Assembly: GCF_947623445.1 (NCBI RefSeq) | Contig: NC_135241.1 | Location: forward strand, 4,962,501 to 5,026,500 | DNA: 64,000 nucleotides | Reading direction: 5' to 3' | DNA from: Clavelina lepadiformis | Lineage: Eukaryota > Chordata > Ascidiacea > Aplousobranchia > Clavelinidae | In this document: one piece after another, positions 1 to 11,144 of the stretch | Layout: each line of letters opens with the position of its first letter | How positions within the stretch are numbered: the first letter of the stretch is position 1 | Program-made: the position numbers and the translations under genes | The notes under the pieces: generated by a model | What the model saw: only the letters and a program-made list of their open reading frames with translations | Databases searched by the model: none | What the model was told of the DNA's origin: nothing

Positions 1-860
1 TTAGTGTATAGTTTTGGTGTTGATACTTTGTTTAGTCCGTCATTTGGCTACTTCCTTCCACTGCTATTATTCAAAATTGCCGTCATTTCTTTAAACAATC
101 TGCCGTTTCAAAATGGCTGCAATTCTACTTGTATATAAACACGGCATCTTTTGTAACCACTTTTTTATAGGTTTTTTTTTATTCAAACGTCTCCTTGCAA
201 TACGACCACTCATTGTGTGCTCAATCTGCTATGCTGCGTTTACTGTAATAATTGTTGTGAAATAACTTTTGTCCAAGCTGCAAATGCTGCTAATCGACAT
301 TCTTGCTTCTGCAGATTATTCGTCCATTTAATTAAATCCACCCTTAAACTGTAAAAGCCATGTTACACTTCGAAATCTTCGCCGTTGTACATTGTTGTAA
401 TTTTCTCTTTTCAAAATAAAACTCATGACTTGAATTATGGTTGTTGAAATATGTGCAGGAAAGACGGCGGAAGACATTCAGTTGGAGTAAGTTTAAACAT
501 GTTGGACTACGATTTTGTATTAACAAGTGTGTAGGGCAGGCAATCGATCATCAACTCGATGTGATGAAATATGTGTCTTGCCTAATGACTAGATTACCGT
601 TGATCTCTTTGCCTGTAATCTCAGCTGGCTCGTAATTTAGCAGATAATTTATTTACTTCTACTCAGTTAACCCCATCTCTAAACTTTGTTTAAAAATAGA
701 AGGTCGACTTCTAATTTGCCACCAGCCAGTTTTAGTATGACGACCTTAACCTTCCATAGCAGAAAGCAAACGTAATTGTCAGAGCCTAATAAGCGCGTTT
801 GCCATATTCGCCTTTTGATGTAAAGCACACAGTTTTGGGTACTTGAGCGTGGAAAGGACG
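1..860. other. 5' flank of the protease gene, no gene seen
   Basis: AT-rich sequence with only short open frames on either strand. A 28 bp stretch at 459-486 sits between AG and GTAAGT and could be a tiny exon, but nothing in its translation is convincing. The promoter and any 5' exons of the downstream protease gene probably lie here or just beyond. Confidence 0.4.
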
Positions 861-939
861 ATGATAAGCCCGAAGATTATCTTTCTGCTGTGCGTCGTCA
901 TAAAAACATGTGCTACAAAAAGTACGAACGATAGATCAA
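861..939 (+). CDS. candidate signal-peptide exon of the ShKT/TSP1 protease
   Basis: ATG at 861 opens a short frame starting MISPKIIFLLCVVIKTCA, a classic signal peptide with a hydrophobic core ending in small residues. It runs to a GT at 940 (CAA|GTACAA), ending in phase 1. The next recognised exon (1807) needs a preceding phase-2 end, so at least one short exon between them would be missing from this model. It is on the same strand as, and about 870 bp upstream of, a gene whose product must be secreted; the link is inference. Confidence 0.4.
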
Positions 940-1806
940 GTACAATATAAGCAACTTACTTTCCTGTAATGCCTGCTTACTGTAGGATTTAGGTCTTTGT
1001 CAATTTTGAACACTTTTTTAAGCGTTCATTTTGTCAGTGATAGATATTTCCAGTGTAAGTTTACATGTAAAGTTAATATGTTTTTAGATGGAAAAACTGA
1101 AGCGAAAAGCAGGTAACGATTTTTATACCAGCAGTTTATCACCGTCAGCATGCATCGGACCCGACCCAAAGTTTTAAAATCCGGGTCTAGTATGAAAGCG
1201 CAAAGCAAGTAAAAGTGACGTAGTAACGTGATAACGTCGTCACAATTAGTATTTGGATCCAGTGGTAACATACTCTGACTATCGTTTTGCATCTCCATAC
1301 TAGACCCTAAAAACTAACCCCGAAGTTACAGAACTCCATCCATAACACATGAAAACAACTTTGTACCCTTTCAAACGCCAGTAAAGTACCGCACTAGTAT
1401 ATACTGGTCTTTTGAGGCCGGTTACCGCCCAATGTCTGTTGCAGATGCGAGGCGAGTAAGATTTCAGCACTACAGGAAGGGTGCCCGCTAGGCCAATATT
1501 TATAACTAGTAATATTAACCCTGCAATGACATCAGTTAATTTACAATAACGAATAGTAATTTTGAATTAAGCTCAAAACGTTACAGGATGGCGTTCTGAA
1601 ATTTGGAGGGTCGGGAGGTCCGGTTCAAGTGTAAATATACACGTTGGAACTCCAACTTGATCTCTATGACATTATATCACTAAAAGATTGATAGAGTTTT
1701 ACTCAAGTTCTGTTTTCATGTAATATAAGCAGAAATATGTTCAAGGCCAAGCAAATGAAGCCTCAGTGATTGACATAATCACAATCTAATTGCTCATTTC
1801 TTAAAG

Positions 1807-4779
1807 CGAGTGCGTTGACCGCTGGAAAGGCAAGTGCTCCAAGCTTTGGTGCAGGCTGTTGCCAGAAATCATGAAGAATCGTTGCCCCAGGACATGCGGA
1901 ATGTGTGAAAGAAACGAATGCTTCTGCGAGCAAGGTTGTCGCTGTACAAAAACAATAAAATTAAAATATTTCCGCTGGAAGTGTTGTTATGGGGAAGGGG
2001 AATTCTTTGCGACCTTTGTAGCATATTCTTCGTTTTTGTGGGTTCTTTTTGGCCTTGTCTCGAAAAACTACAACGGTTTAGTATTATTATTACTCCCAAT
2101 TATTGTGTCTGTAATTTTCAACGTTATGACTATTAATAACTGAATGTTTGTTCGTTGTTTCAACTTTTGGGCACTTACAGCTTGGTTAGGTTGGAGCGAG
2201 TGCAGTGCAACATGCAACGGTGGAGTCAGGAACAGAAGTCGGATTTGTGGCGCTCCAGCAAGCTGTGGACTCGAGCAAAATCAAACTCAGCAATGTAACA
2301 CAATTGCGTGTGGAAGCAAGTATTAAGTTTAACTTCATTTCCTACAGGCCATTATAAGTTTAGTTATATGGAACATTACCAAGAAAAAGCAAAGGAAAGA
2401 TTTTGTGTGCGATGTACTTTATAAACATTGTTAAAATTAACTTCCAGCATGTTTGTAAGATATTATAGCATATGCGCCAGGTGAACAAAAAAACTTTTAC
2501 AATAGGTTACACTTTTATGCATCGCCGAATCTCAGTTACTAATATATGCAGGCTACCTACCTACCCAGCGAGTAACTGGTTTCTCTTAAAAGTATATGCT
2601 TATTAGAAATATAAATACGCACACCACGTAGAGCTTAACGACTGCAGTTTGTTGACCGACTTTAACTGAACATCCATATTTTTCTCCAGTTTGGAGTCCT
2701 TGTTCAAAATTTTGCGGCACAGGAACACGAATGCGATCGAGAGATTGTGCAGACATTAAAGGAAAATGTCGTCCAAAATACGAGGACTGCAACACGACGC
2801 CATGTCCTTCGAGTAACTTTTCAAGTTTACTATATTTTGCTTGTGGATGAAAAACTGAACATTTTCGGAAAAAGTTTTTTGCAAAACATAAATTTTATAA
2901 GGCAAAAAAGAATAAATAACTGAAAATCAACAATTACAGTGACATGTCCGCGGGGTCAAGTATATCGTTACAATACAAGCTCTTCGTGTTGTGTTCCTTC
3001 TCTGAGCCCATTCAAGTGCGGAAGTTTCAAACTTGATTCGAATATTGTCGGTGGAACAGATTCTAAACCATCTGAATGGCCGTGGATGGTACGCATGGTA
3101 GCATGTTAGGCCTATATTTGTACTAGTACTGCACGTACAGTACTAGTACAAGAGTACAATTGAGCTTTAAAGGCTTATTTATTTATTTATTTATTATTTT
3201 AAGGCTTATTTTAAAGGATTATTTAAATTCGTGCTTTAAATATAACGAATATGACCTTTGCCTATGTACCGTGTTTTATTAGTAACGACAATGTTGATGG
3301 GTACATCATGTATGTGTTTGATATAGTGATTTTGTTTTTTTTCTGTATGAAATCAGCTGCTTTTTCGAATGGGCAACAAGCAATCTGTAAACTTCGTTTA
3401 TTGTGGTGGAAGCTTGATTAACTCGAAATGGGCGATAACTGCCGCTCACTGCGTAACGTAAGTCATTGTTTTATGGTTGCTTGTAAAGCGTTAAAATAAG
3501 AAAACTTTTTTTGTTGCTAAACACATAACGGAAGTCCTGGATATGGCAACCGTGTTGAACAGACGTGGTGACACCTAGAGAAGAACAACCAAAAAATACA
3601 ATGTTTGTATAATGTAGATCTTGGATTTACATGCCTCAGCACATCCGAATTCAGGCCGGGTTGAAGAAAATAAGAGGAAACGGCGGCCAGGTTAGCTATG
3701 GGAGGAGAGTGGTCATTCATCACTTTTATAACGGAGTTGCATTCGACGTTGCTTTAGTAGAGGTTGGTTTGTATAACGTGGTATTTTGATTTGTCTGCAG
3801 CATTACAGTAGTTTGCAAGTATTTAAATATGGAAGTCCATATATACTTGAAACGAGTATATAGCTCATGCCAAATTCGCTTCAATATCTGCTGCAATGCA
3901 TCTGGTTTGTGAAAATTAACTTTTTTGTTAGCTTGAAACACCCTTCATACTTGCTTCAAATGAAAACATCGATATTGGGGTTAGTCCAATCTGCCTTCCA
4001 AAGGGTGAAAGCACCCCAATCGATGCCCACTGCTATGCAATTGGTTGGGGAGCAGGTGAGTTGAGTGAGGTTTTTACGAAGTGATAAATCGCAATCTCAC
4101 CCAATTCAAGAGTCTTTTTGTATAAACACTTTCAGTAAAGGCCTTATTTACTCGGTTTAACAGTATGCATTGAGCGACGAAAAGTCCGTTATTAATTTCT
4201 ATTACTTTAACAGCTGATCCCTTCAACGTGTTGATTTCGCAACATTTGCAACACGTCCGGTTACGTAACCTCAATTTGTCGGTTTGCGAACACGCGTATC
4301 ACAACGATTCCAAGTCGGGTTTTATCGACACTTCTTTTCTGTGCGTTGGAAAACTTTCTGGTGGAGCGGATACCTGCATTGTAAGTAAAAAATTTGCTTA
4401 AACATGATGCATTTGCCCACTTCCTTGGATAAATACTCTGTAGGTCGTCCCTTTATCTTTCCTGTCGTTTGAACATATTTCCATCAGTGGTCTCAGTTTT
4501 ACAGGAAATATCTTGATGGTCAGATTTTTCAACTTCCTTATTTTCTTTTTTCTACCACGGTAGGGAGACAGCGGAGGTCCATTAGTTTGTCAAAGCTCTT
4601 CATCCTGTTCTTGGTACTTGGCCGGGATAACTGCATTTGGATCCAAGACTTGCGGCGCCCCAGGGAAGCCAGGATTATACACGAAAGTTGAAGAGTTGGA
4701 AGTATGGATCGACTTAATGGTTAATTCTAATTCGACAGACGAAGACTTCATTTTCGCAGATCAGCCAGGATTGTCCTGA
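1807..4779 (+). CDS. secreted ShKT-TSP1-TSP1-trypsin-like serine protease (5' incomplete)
   Basis: Exons: 1807-1934, 2181-2315, 2690-2812, 2940-3088, 3357-3457, 3618-3762, 3932-4055, 4214-4380, 4564-4779, all in phase; 428 residues visible plus missing 5' sequence. Counting from the first full codon: a six-cysteine ShKT domain at about 2-34 (CPRTCGMC at its end), TSP1 repeats at about 44-87 (WLGWSECSATCNGG) and 89-128 (WSPCSKFCGTG), then an S1 peptidase with zymogen cleavage before IVGG at 164. The catalytic triad is complete: His in AAHC (209), Asp in FDVAL (255), Ser in GDSGGP (360). Asp354, six residues before the Ser, predicts trypsin-like cleavage after Lys/Arg. The protein should be extracellular; ShKT and TSP1 domains usually mediate matrix or protein binding. 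The 2316-2689 intron appears to begin with GC. Stop TGA at 4777; a possible AATAAA follows at about 4940. The first exon's donor (CAAG|GTTGTC) is weak but keeps the phase. Confidence 0.85.
3118..3151. repeat. perfect 14 bp inverted repeat in a protease intron
   Basis: Arms TTGTACTAGTACTG and CAGTACTAGTACAA are exact reverse complements separated by the 6 bp CACGTA. It lies in the 3089-3356 intron next to a TTTA-rich run at about 3176-3200. No element boundary or function is evident. Confidence 0.7.
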
Positions 4780-5151
4780 AGGTTAAATACTTTGTACTGA
4801 TTTTTGTAGGAGAACAACACAAAAGAACAGCAAAGTTTTATGACAATATTTTTACTGCTTTTGCAACTTTGTCCTTTTTCCACGCTTGACTCCATTGAAA
4901 GGACAAAGTTAAAATGGAGCTTTAACATGCAAATTAAGTCAATAAACAATGTACAAAATCAGGGAATTACGGTGGATAAAAGTAGGGAAACAAGTTCATG
5001 CGCAATGCACAAGGCCTTCCTTCACTTTTGCAACTGAGCAATGTTAGACAAAATAATGTCAAAAATGTTTCAATTTTCAGAGTTTGAAAGGCTTGAACTT
5101 TTTGAAATTAAATTTCAAAAATTTTTCTAAAAAATTCGCGAACACCAATCT

Positions 5152-5715
5152 TCATTTTGAGCTATCTGATTTCTGTGGGCTGGCATTTTTCTCATCATCG
5201 CTGAGAGAGTTGTAATTTTTTACATTCTTAAAATTTTCTAATAGAGATTGTTTCTCCTCGTTTGATGCGACAGAAGAACGTTCAGATGAAAAGACTGGGT
5301 CTTCATTTTGTAAAATCTCGAGTTGTCTGTGAATATAACGTGGCAAACAAAAATTTATGTGGTGACGTTTATAATGGTCACCGTGTTATAAAATTCCAAA
5401 GTAGACGTAGACTTGTAGGTGTATACTTCATAAAACACAACTTAAAAAGACAAATTGTGGTATAAAAACCACAATATATATTGTACACTAACACACGGTA
5501 TACCTCCATGATAAAGTAAAAACTTCAGCTAACTTTTCGCTGTCTGAAGGCGCGGCAGTACCTATCAGTTGCTTGTCTTCTCTTCTTCGATGCCTATCCT
5601 TTACCTCAAAAAATTTGTTTAGTGACATGGTACAGAGAACTACAAATACAATGAGCCCCACAGCGAGGCCAAGCATAATTAACGGAGTTATATCAGATGG
5701 AGACGGTAGAGGCAT
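5152..5715 (-). CDS. small single-pass membrane protein, unrecognised
   Basis: Two exons: 5715-5504 and 5326-5152, joined in phase 2 (TGGAG|GTATAC ... TTCACAG|A), giving 128 residues. The N-terminus is short (MPLPSPSDITP), followed by one hydrophobic segment at about 12-30 (LIMLGLAVGLIVFVVLCTM), then a basic stop-transfer stretch (KDRHRRREDK) and a polar, Ser/Asp/Lys-rich cytoplasmic tail ending DEKNASPQKSDSSK. This suggests a type III membrane protein with a very short outer part. An in-frame TGA lies 15 bases upstream of the ATG, so the start stands unless the exon is internal: the AG just before GATG could also be an acceptor. A TATA-like sequence at about 5781-5792 on this strand fits a nearby promoter. 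No family recognised. Confidence 0.5.
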
Positions 5716-7249
5716 CCTGTTTTTTGATCAACACTTCAAAGCAGTTTCTTGGCAATAGTTCCTCTTCCTCGCACTCGCACGTATATAAATATGTATTAAC
5801 AACCCTTTTGGCCTGCTATAAAGGTAGCACTTGCAAATGCAATAGTTTATCATGTAACTGCATGCGTAAGAGCATTGAGGTACCCACAGTATACAGAAGT
5901 GTGTGCAAAACGTAAAAGGGCTAAATATGTCCAATTCAGAAAATTTCCTGTCAGTCTTTTAGACTTTAGAGAACTTGTCTGTAGTTTAGGCTTTCTACTA
6001 TAAGAATGATGAAAAATATAAAACATGTGGTTCCTATCTAATAAGCTAAAATGAAACTTCTTTTCTTTTAAACGTCGATGCTATGTTATTACTACACCAA
6101 TACTTCACCAGTAAAACGCTTGGAAACTACGCAGCAAAGAGTTAGTTTCAGAAAATAAGCCTGGATCCTGCGGCAGCTGCCACTATGCCGCTGATACGCA
6201 AGAAAGTTCCGTTATAATATTTTTACCGTTTCCTTTATAACTTCAAAGAGGCTAAGTCGGGTTAAATTAACTTCCTTGGAAAGTTAATGTCCCGTGATGG
6301 CGTACACATCTGCTTTCCATAGGCTATGTATATGTTGTTAATAAATCATGCTAACTTCTTTCTTTAGGATCTCTGTCAAAGACACAAATTGTTTCCGATC
6401 AATGTTTTTGCTTTGTAACAGAAAAAATTGGGTGCGTTAAGGAGATGGTTGAAAGCAACTCTTGCTGAATGAGACCACTTTAAGACAACAGTCCTTGTTT
6501 AGATAAGTTAAATTGGTCGATCATTAAAGCGAAAGGACATGGTTAGGTATTGGCTAAGTTAATTTTAATTAAAAACCAAAAAAGATTGCAGTTTTTCAGC
6601 GTTTCTACCGCTAACAACAAACATGCTTAGGCCTAACTAAAGGCATAAAGTTCAAAACGTTCACATATGTAGTAACACGTCCAGGGTTATAAATACCAAA
6701 AAAGATTTTAATTGGAAAATTTCTTTACATAAAAGCATGCTCTATAACCTAAAACGTGATTACAAAAGTAAAATAAACGTTTAAAACTATAAACTGTAAA
6801 GTATGGGCTATAGTTGTAAAGCGGTACGTTTTGCATATACTGTAGCTAGCAACTAATAAGTTAGGCCAACCGTTTACGTCAATATTAAATTCAACCACAA
6901 ATCCTTTCTGAGCATAAACATATCCTTCATCGCTTCCCTTTCTGAACTGTCCAACATAACAACCACATCAGCAGGGTAGCTAACTTTCTGGAAATTGAGA
7001 AATCTTTGTGCAAAACTATTACAGTTTCAAAGCTTTCCGACACAATCAGTTGGGTTGGCGTTGATAAACCAATCTTTTAATGATTCAATGGCTTTGGGTT
7101 CATTTTGTTGCAGATTTGTTTGACACAAAGTGATTGATTTGTGCATTTACACCGGTTTAATGGGGGATATCTTTTCATCCGAATCATCACAAATTTTAAC
7201 CCGTGTACAATGCACACTATACAGGTTCATTTCTCAAATAAAAAAAATA
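5716..7249. other. intergenic, no gene seen
   Basis: Apart from the possible TATA element of the preceding minus-strand gene, I see no coding pattern, RNA gene or repeat structure here. Confidence 0.4.
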
Positions 7250-7950
7250 CCAAGTGATGGCATAAAATTATTACTATATATCTGGTTACAAATGATATTT
7301 TTTAAATTGCAACACATGGGCAAAGGTAATAAATACTGTACATGTTTTAGAGGTTAAAGCTTCACTTCCTTTTAACTTATGTCATTTGGACAAGGTCAGC
7401 TTAGGTTTTTACGTAATTAATTAACATCACATGATCTATTTTAAGCCAGGATAAGTATTTGTATAAACGATGTCACTCTTCATACAAAGTCATATTGAGT
7501 GAAGATATTTTTGGATCATTCCCGTCCAAGGCCGGACTCCAAATTATCGATTCTGGAACAACTACCAAATCTTTTTCATTTTTCTGCCTACGGATTACTT
7601 TGGGTCAGATGATGGATAACGGACGTCACCAGTGATATCAATATTCAGAGAGACTGGTTTGTGGACCTCAGTAATGTAAAAAATTTTCTTCGGTTCTTTT
7701 CCTTCTTTTTCTTTTCCTCCTCTATCTCCTTCCAACATGACGTTTGTAAATTCTAAGCTAAAATTGGCAATTTTCATGAACTCTTTTAAGCTCTGCCCAG
7801 ATCACGTTAGCGTCTCATGAGCATTTATTCTTACTGTCGACGTCTTCTGGAGATGGTTGATTTGACTTTTCATTTTCTTTAACAATGTGGATTTTGACGA
7901 CGTTGTTTACGAGCCGATGTTTAGCAGAAGCTACAAAGCCCTCATTGAGA
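7250..7950 (-). pseudogene. decayed copy of the 3' end of an MS4A-like tail gene
   Basis: On the minus strand the translation keeps recognisable pieces of the shared tail module: SLEFTNVMLEG against WTFTSVMVEG of the gene at 14.5 kb, and LNIDITGDVRYPSSDPK against PDIDITGSIQSSDSKK. DNA similarity continues into the 3' flank: ATACTGTACATGTTTTA at about 7333 against ACACTGTACATGTTTTA at about 14339, and AAGCCAGGATAAGTATTT against CAGCCAGGGCAAGTATTT. Reading frames are interrupted, the RWSALL part is barely recognisable (about 7790-7810), and no intact four-helix exons lie upstream. I read it as a truncated duplicate of the 14.2-14.75 kb segment. Its upstream limit is uncertain. Confidence 0.65.
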
Positions 7951-8503
7951 ATTTCATTTGAAGAATGTGCATGGAATTAAAGATTTCAAAGCGAATGCAA
8001 ATTGCAGTAAAACTAAGTTGAAGAAAGTCGAAAAGTAGATAAATTTTTTTTAAGTTTTTAGGATGAAATATTTGGCAAAGATTTCTAAGCCACATACACA
8101 ACCCAACTTGAGTAATCGCAGAATGTAAAAAGGCAAAGTAACTCTGTTTTTGGCCCTGCAAAGAAATCTCTATGCGTTATTGAAAGCCCCTTAGGTTATG
8201 TTATGTCAGCAGTAGATAGATCAAAAAATATGCGCTCCTCATATTGAAACATATGTAGGCTAAATAGTAACAAATGATTCCACCTAATCATTGTGTGTCC
8301 TTTTCCAATTGGTGTCCCGCATTTGCTTCAGGTGTGAGTATTTGCTCAGAGCAAAGACCTGTCTCTTTTTTGTTCTCTCGGGTCAGCTGTTGCAGTTTTT
8401 ATTATATTTTATTAACTTCTTTTACATGTCTGTTTGTAACTTTAAGCCTCAAACGGAGATGAGTTTTTAATCTCTCATGAGAATACAATCAAGCTGCATT
8501 GTA
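7951..8503. other. intergenic, no gene seen
   Basis: Short open frames only. It may contain further unrecognisable remains of the pseudogene that precedes it. Confidence 0.35.
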
Positions 8504-9068
8504 CAGGGTACGGTAGAAAAACCTACCACATTTCAAATTGTTACTGTACCAAAGTTGTAGCAGTCTGACAGGAGGTTGAATTGAAATTTTGCAGCAAAGG
8601 ACTTACCATCTGTGTTTCAGGTTTTAGTTTTTATAAGTAAATAATGTTTTGTGCAAATTTTTAAAATTTTGTGTCTGCATGTAAAATGGCCTGGACTGGC
8701 TAACACCGTGCATTTATTGTGGAAGATTTCATTAGAAATGGGGAATCTGTGACTCGAACACTAAGAAATTTTATGACTCATTTCAAACTAAACCGTAACG
8801 ATCCTGGTCCCAATCGAAAATCTGTAATGCTCTGGGTCAAAAATTTCAGAGCTACGGTTTCAGCACTAAAGCGAAAGCCACCTGGAAGGCCTCGAGGGGC
8901 GCCACCTACATCTCGAGGGCGCCACCTACAGAATGTAATCTTTAAAACATAAATACATCAAATGATAACCTTTTCACTTTGAGATGAAACAATAAATGTT
9001 TTGATTGCTTATAAATTTTGTCTCTTTTTCCTGGTTTGAAATGTGGTAGGTTTTTCTGCCGCATCCTG
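8504..9068 (+). mobile_element. Tc1/mariner-type DNA transposon relic (565 bp)
   Basis: Long terminal inverted repeats: the left end starts CAGGGTACGGTAGAAAAACC and the reverse complement of the right end starts CAGGATGCGGCAGAAAAACC; both continue with TACCACATTTCAAA. A TA lies on each side (8502-8503 and 9069-9070), the target duplication expected of the mariner superfamily. Inside is only the N-terminal DNA-binding part of a transposase; no catalytic domain is present, so the copy cannot move itself. Confidence 0.8.
8686..8952 (+). pseudogene. transposase N-terminal HTH fragment (DUF4817-like)
   Basis: From ATG 8686 the frame reads MAWTG, then a stop, then HRAFIVEDFIRNGESVTRTL and onward to WVKNFRATVSALKRKPPGRP. 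This matches the helix-turn-helix domain (DUF4817) at the start of many arthropod and invertebrate mariner-like transposases, including the characteristic W-V-x-N-F-R and GRPR tail. The in-frame TAA after residue 5 and the absence of a DDE domain make it a broken fragment. It lies inside the 8504-9068 element. Confidence 0.7.
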
Positions 9069-9070
9069 TA

Positions 9071-11144
9071 CAACGTTCGTTGGTTTTGAGTGGGCCGTGG
9101 AAGCGGTAGAAAACGTACCTGGCAGAAGAAAATCTGTAGCAGTTGTATGAAATCTTTAATCAACGGTTTAGAGTAATTAGAAACATTTTAAATGTAATAT
9201 TAAGTTTGATCTAAATGAAAGACGATCATTAATAATTATAATGCTTCCTTTTCAGAAATTTTATTGAAATCTCATTGCTTCGATATTCAGCAACAAAAGG
9301 TAGCTTCAGTGTAAACAATACTTTATGAAATCTGGATTTACAGTTACATGCTGCTTCACATTCAAAAACGAAACTGAAACCGCAGTGTGTTTTTGACGAT
9401 TTAATTTCCTTTCGACTATTTTAAGATCTGTGGACAACAGGCGTCGACAGTGGCATAATTAGGATTGCATTGAGAGAGGACAAATATTTCTGAAATATTA
9501 CCCAGCCCAATTTGTTTTTTACCTCTCAAATACCACATACAAAATGCTTTAACATAAATTACATTCTCATATTTATAGGTACAATAGCTGTCAGAATTAT
9601 TGTGTACACTTTTGAAAGGCAGTGTATGACTTGAAAAGACATTTACAACAATTTTAAAACGACGTATACCCGAATATTATATGCTTTCCTGTATATGGTG
9701 TAGCTGACAAGTAGTCGTAAACAAGGAAATGCCATAAACTGAAAATTGAAAACCTACAAAGGTCTTATAACCCAAAAATTTGGGTTTATGAAAGAGAGTA
9801 AGACCAAATAGTTTTCTCCCTAAAATAGAAATTTCGAACCAGTTTAAAAGCTGTTTCAATTAACTTTATTTGCGAACAGTGTTTGCGCAAAGATTTTTTT
9901 CTCGACTTTTTGTGCCGCATTATGCGTTTTGTATTTGGGCAGAAAGTTAATCAGAAAGTGTTTATACTGTATTTGAAAGCATCGCCAAAAGTTGTCTTTG
10001 TGTGACAATTTGTTTCCTGAATACCTGATTCCGTTCGCCAAACCAGTGAGCTCCTGTGTAACCTTTTAACAAAGTGACTATTTGACCGTAAGTAGTAACC
10101 CAGGTCGGCAGTTAAGTCAGGAGAGTGACAGCAATGGCGGAACTTTTCTCAAAGTGGGTAGACCCACTGACGTATTTAGGGTTGCTTTCAAGGGGACCAA
10201 AACATTTTTGAAAAATTTTTTTATAGTTTTCAGTGATTGGTAATTTTTGACGTATACGTCTTTGAACATGGCGGCAAGGGTAATTAACTAATCGTGACGT
10301 CATTAGCAATCTATGAGTAGTAGATTACAGCCATTTAGGTTCAATTTGTAATCCAAAGTTCAGAGCTCGAGCCTTGCTGGTAGTCTACTAGTTTTCAACT
10401 GGTTTAGTTTTTAAAAGTGCGGAACGGCCCTCCAAGTCAGCCTTTGTCGAGGTGTTGTCCACTCCACCGGTGACGTTTTAGACCTAATATTAAAATCCGG
10501 CATTTTAAAATCAGTCCGAATTCGTTAGACCTGAACGGTCTGCAACGAAATGCTGAAACACAGATTGTAAACTTTCGGCATCAACGAGTAAGTTTTGAAA
10601 TATAGAACCGAAACAGATCTTCTATTACCCTCTTGCGATTCTTCCTTACGCTCATACACGCCAAGCCCGTCATAATCAACTTTCTAAAAACAACAATTCC
10701 GTATTTTGTTCGCGTACGCAACTAGAGTGTCTATATTATAAGATATTTACAACTTATACTCAAACGCATATTACGGTCAGCGCCTCAGTCTATTGCGAAT
10801 TCCTGTTATTGCAGGGTCTTTGAAATGTGTTGAAACAAACCATACATGGATAGGGGCGTTATATTTTCAAATGCAATAAAACTTCAACCATTCCGTGAGG
10901 AACATGTATTCATGGTCAACAAACGCCCTTCGTTGTCATTTATGCGGCAACTAACGAGCTTCGAAAGTAAATAAAAAGTTTAATGTTACTTTTCTAGTAA
11001 GGAAGACTAAATAACGAATCTACACACAACACTAAAACTGTTTCCAATCAGATAAAATACAAAAGAAAGTTTAAAAGCACATAAAGTTGTTCGCTTTCTG
11101 TTGAGATTTTCTTGGCATGGGTGCTTTCTTACAAACACTATGTG
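9071..11144. other. intergenic, no gene seen
   Basis: No convincing exons on either strand. The minus-strand open frames (for example 9677-9859 and 9856-10041) lack conserved-looking composition or matched splice sites. It includes the 3' flank of the minus-strand gene ending at 11145. Confidence 0.35.

Noticed and set aside
1859-2143. ORF continuing past the ShKT exon into a hydrophobic stretch
   Set aside because: Only splicing at 1934 keeps phase with the TSP1 exon; the extension reads intron.
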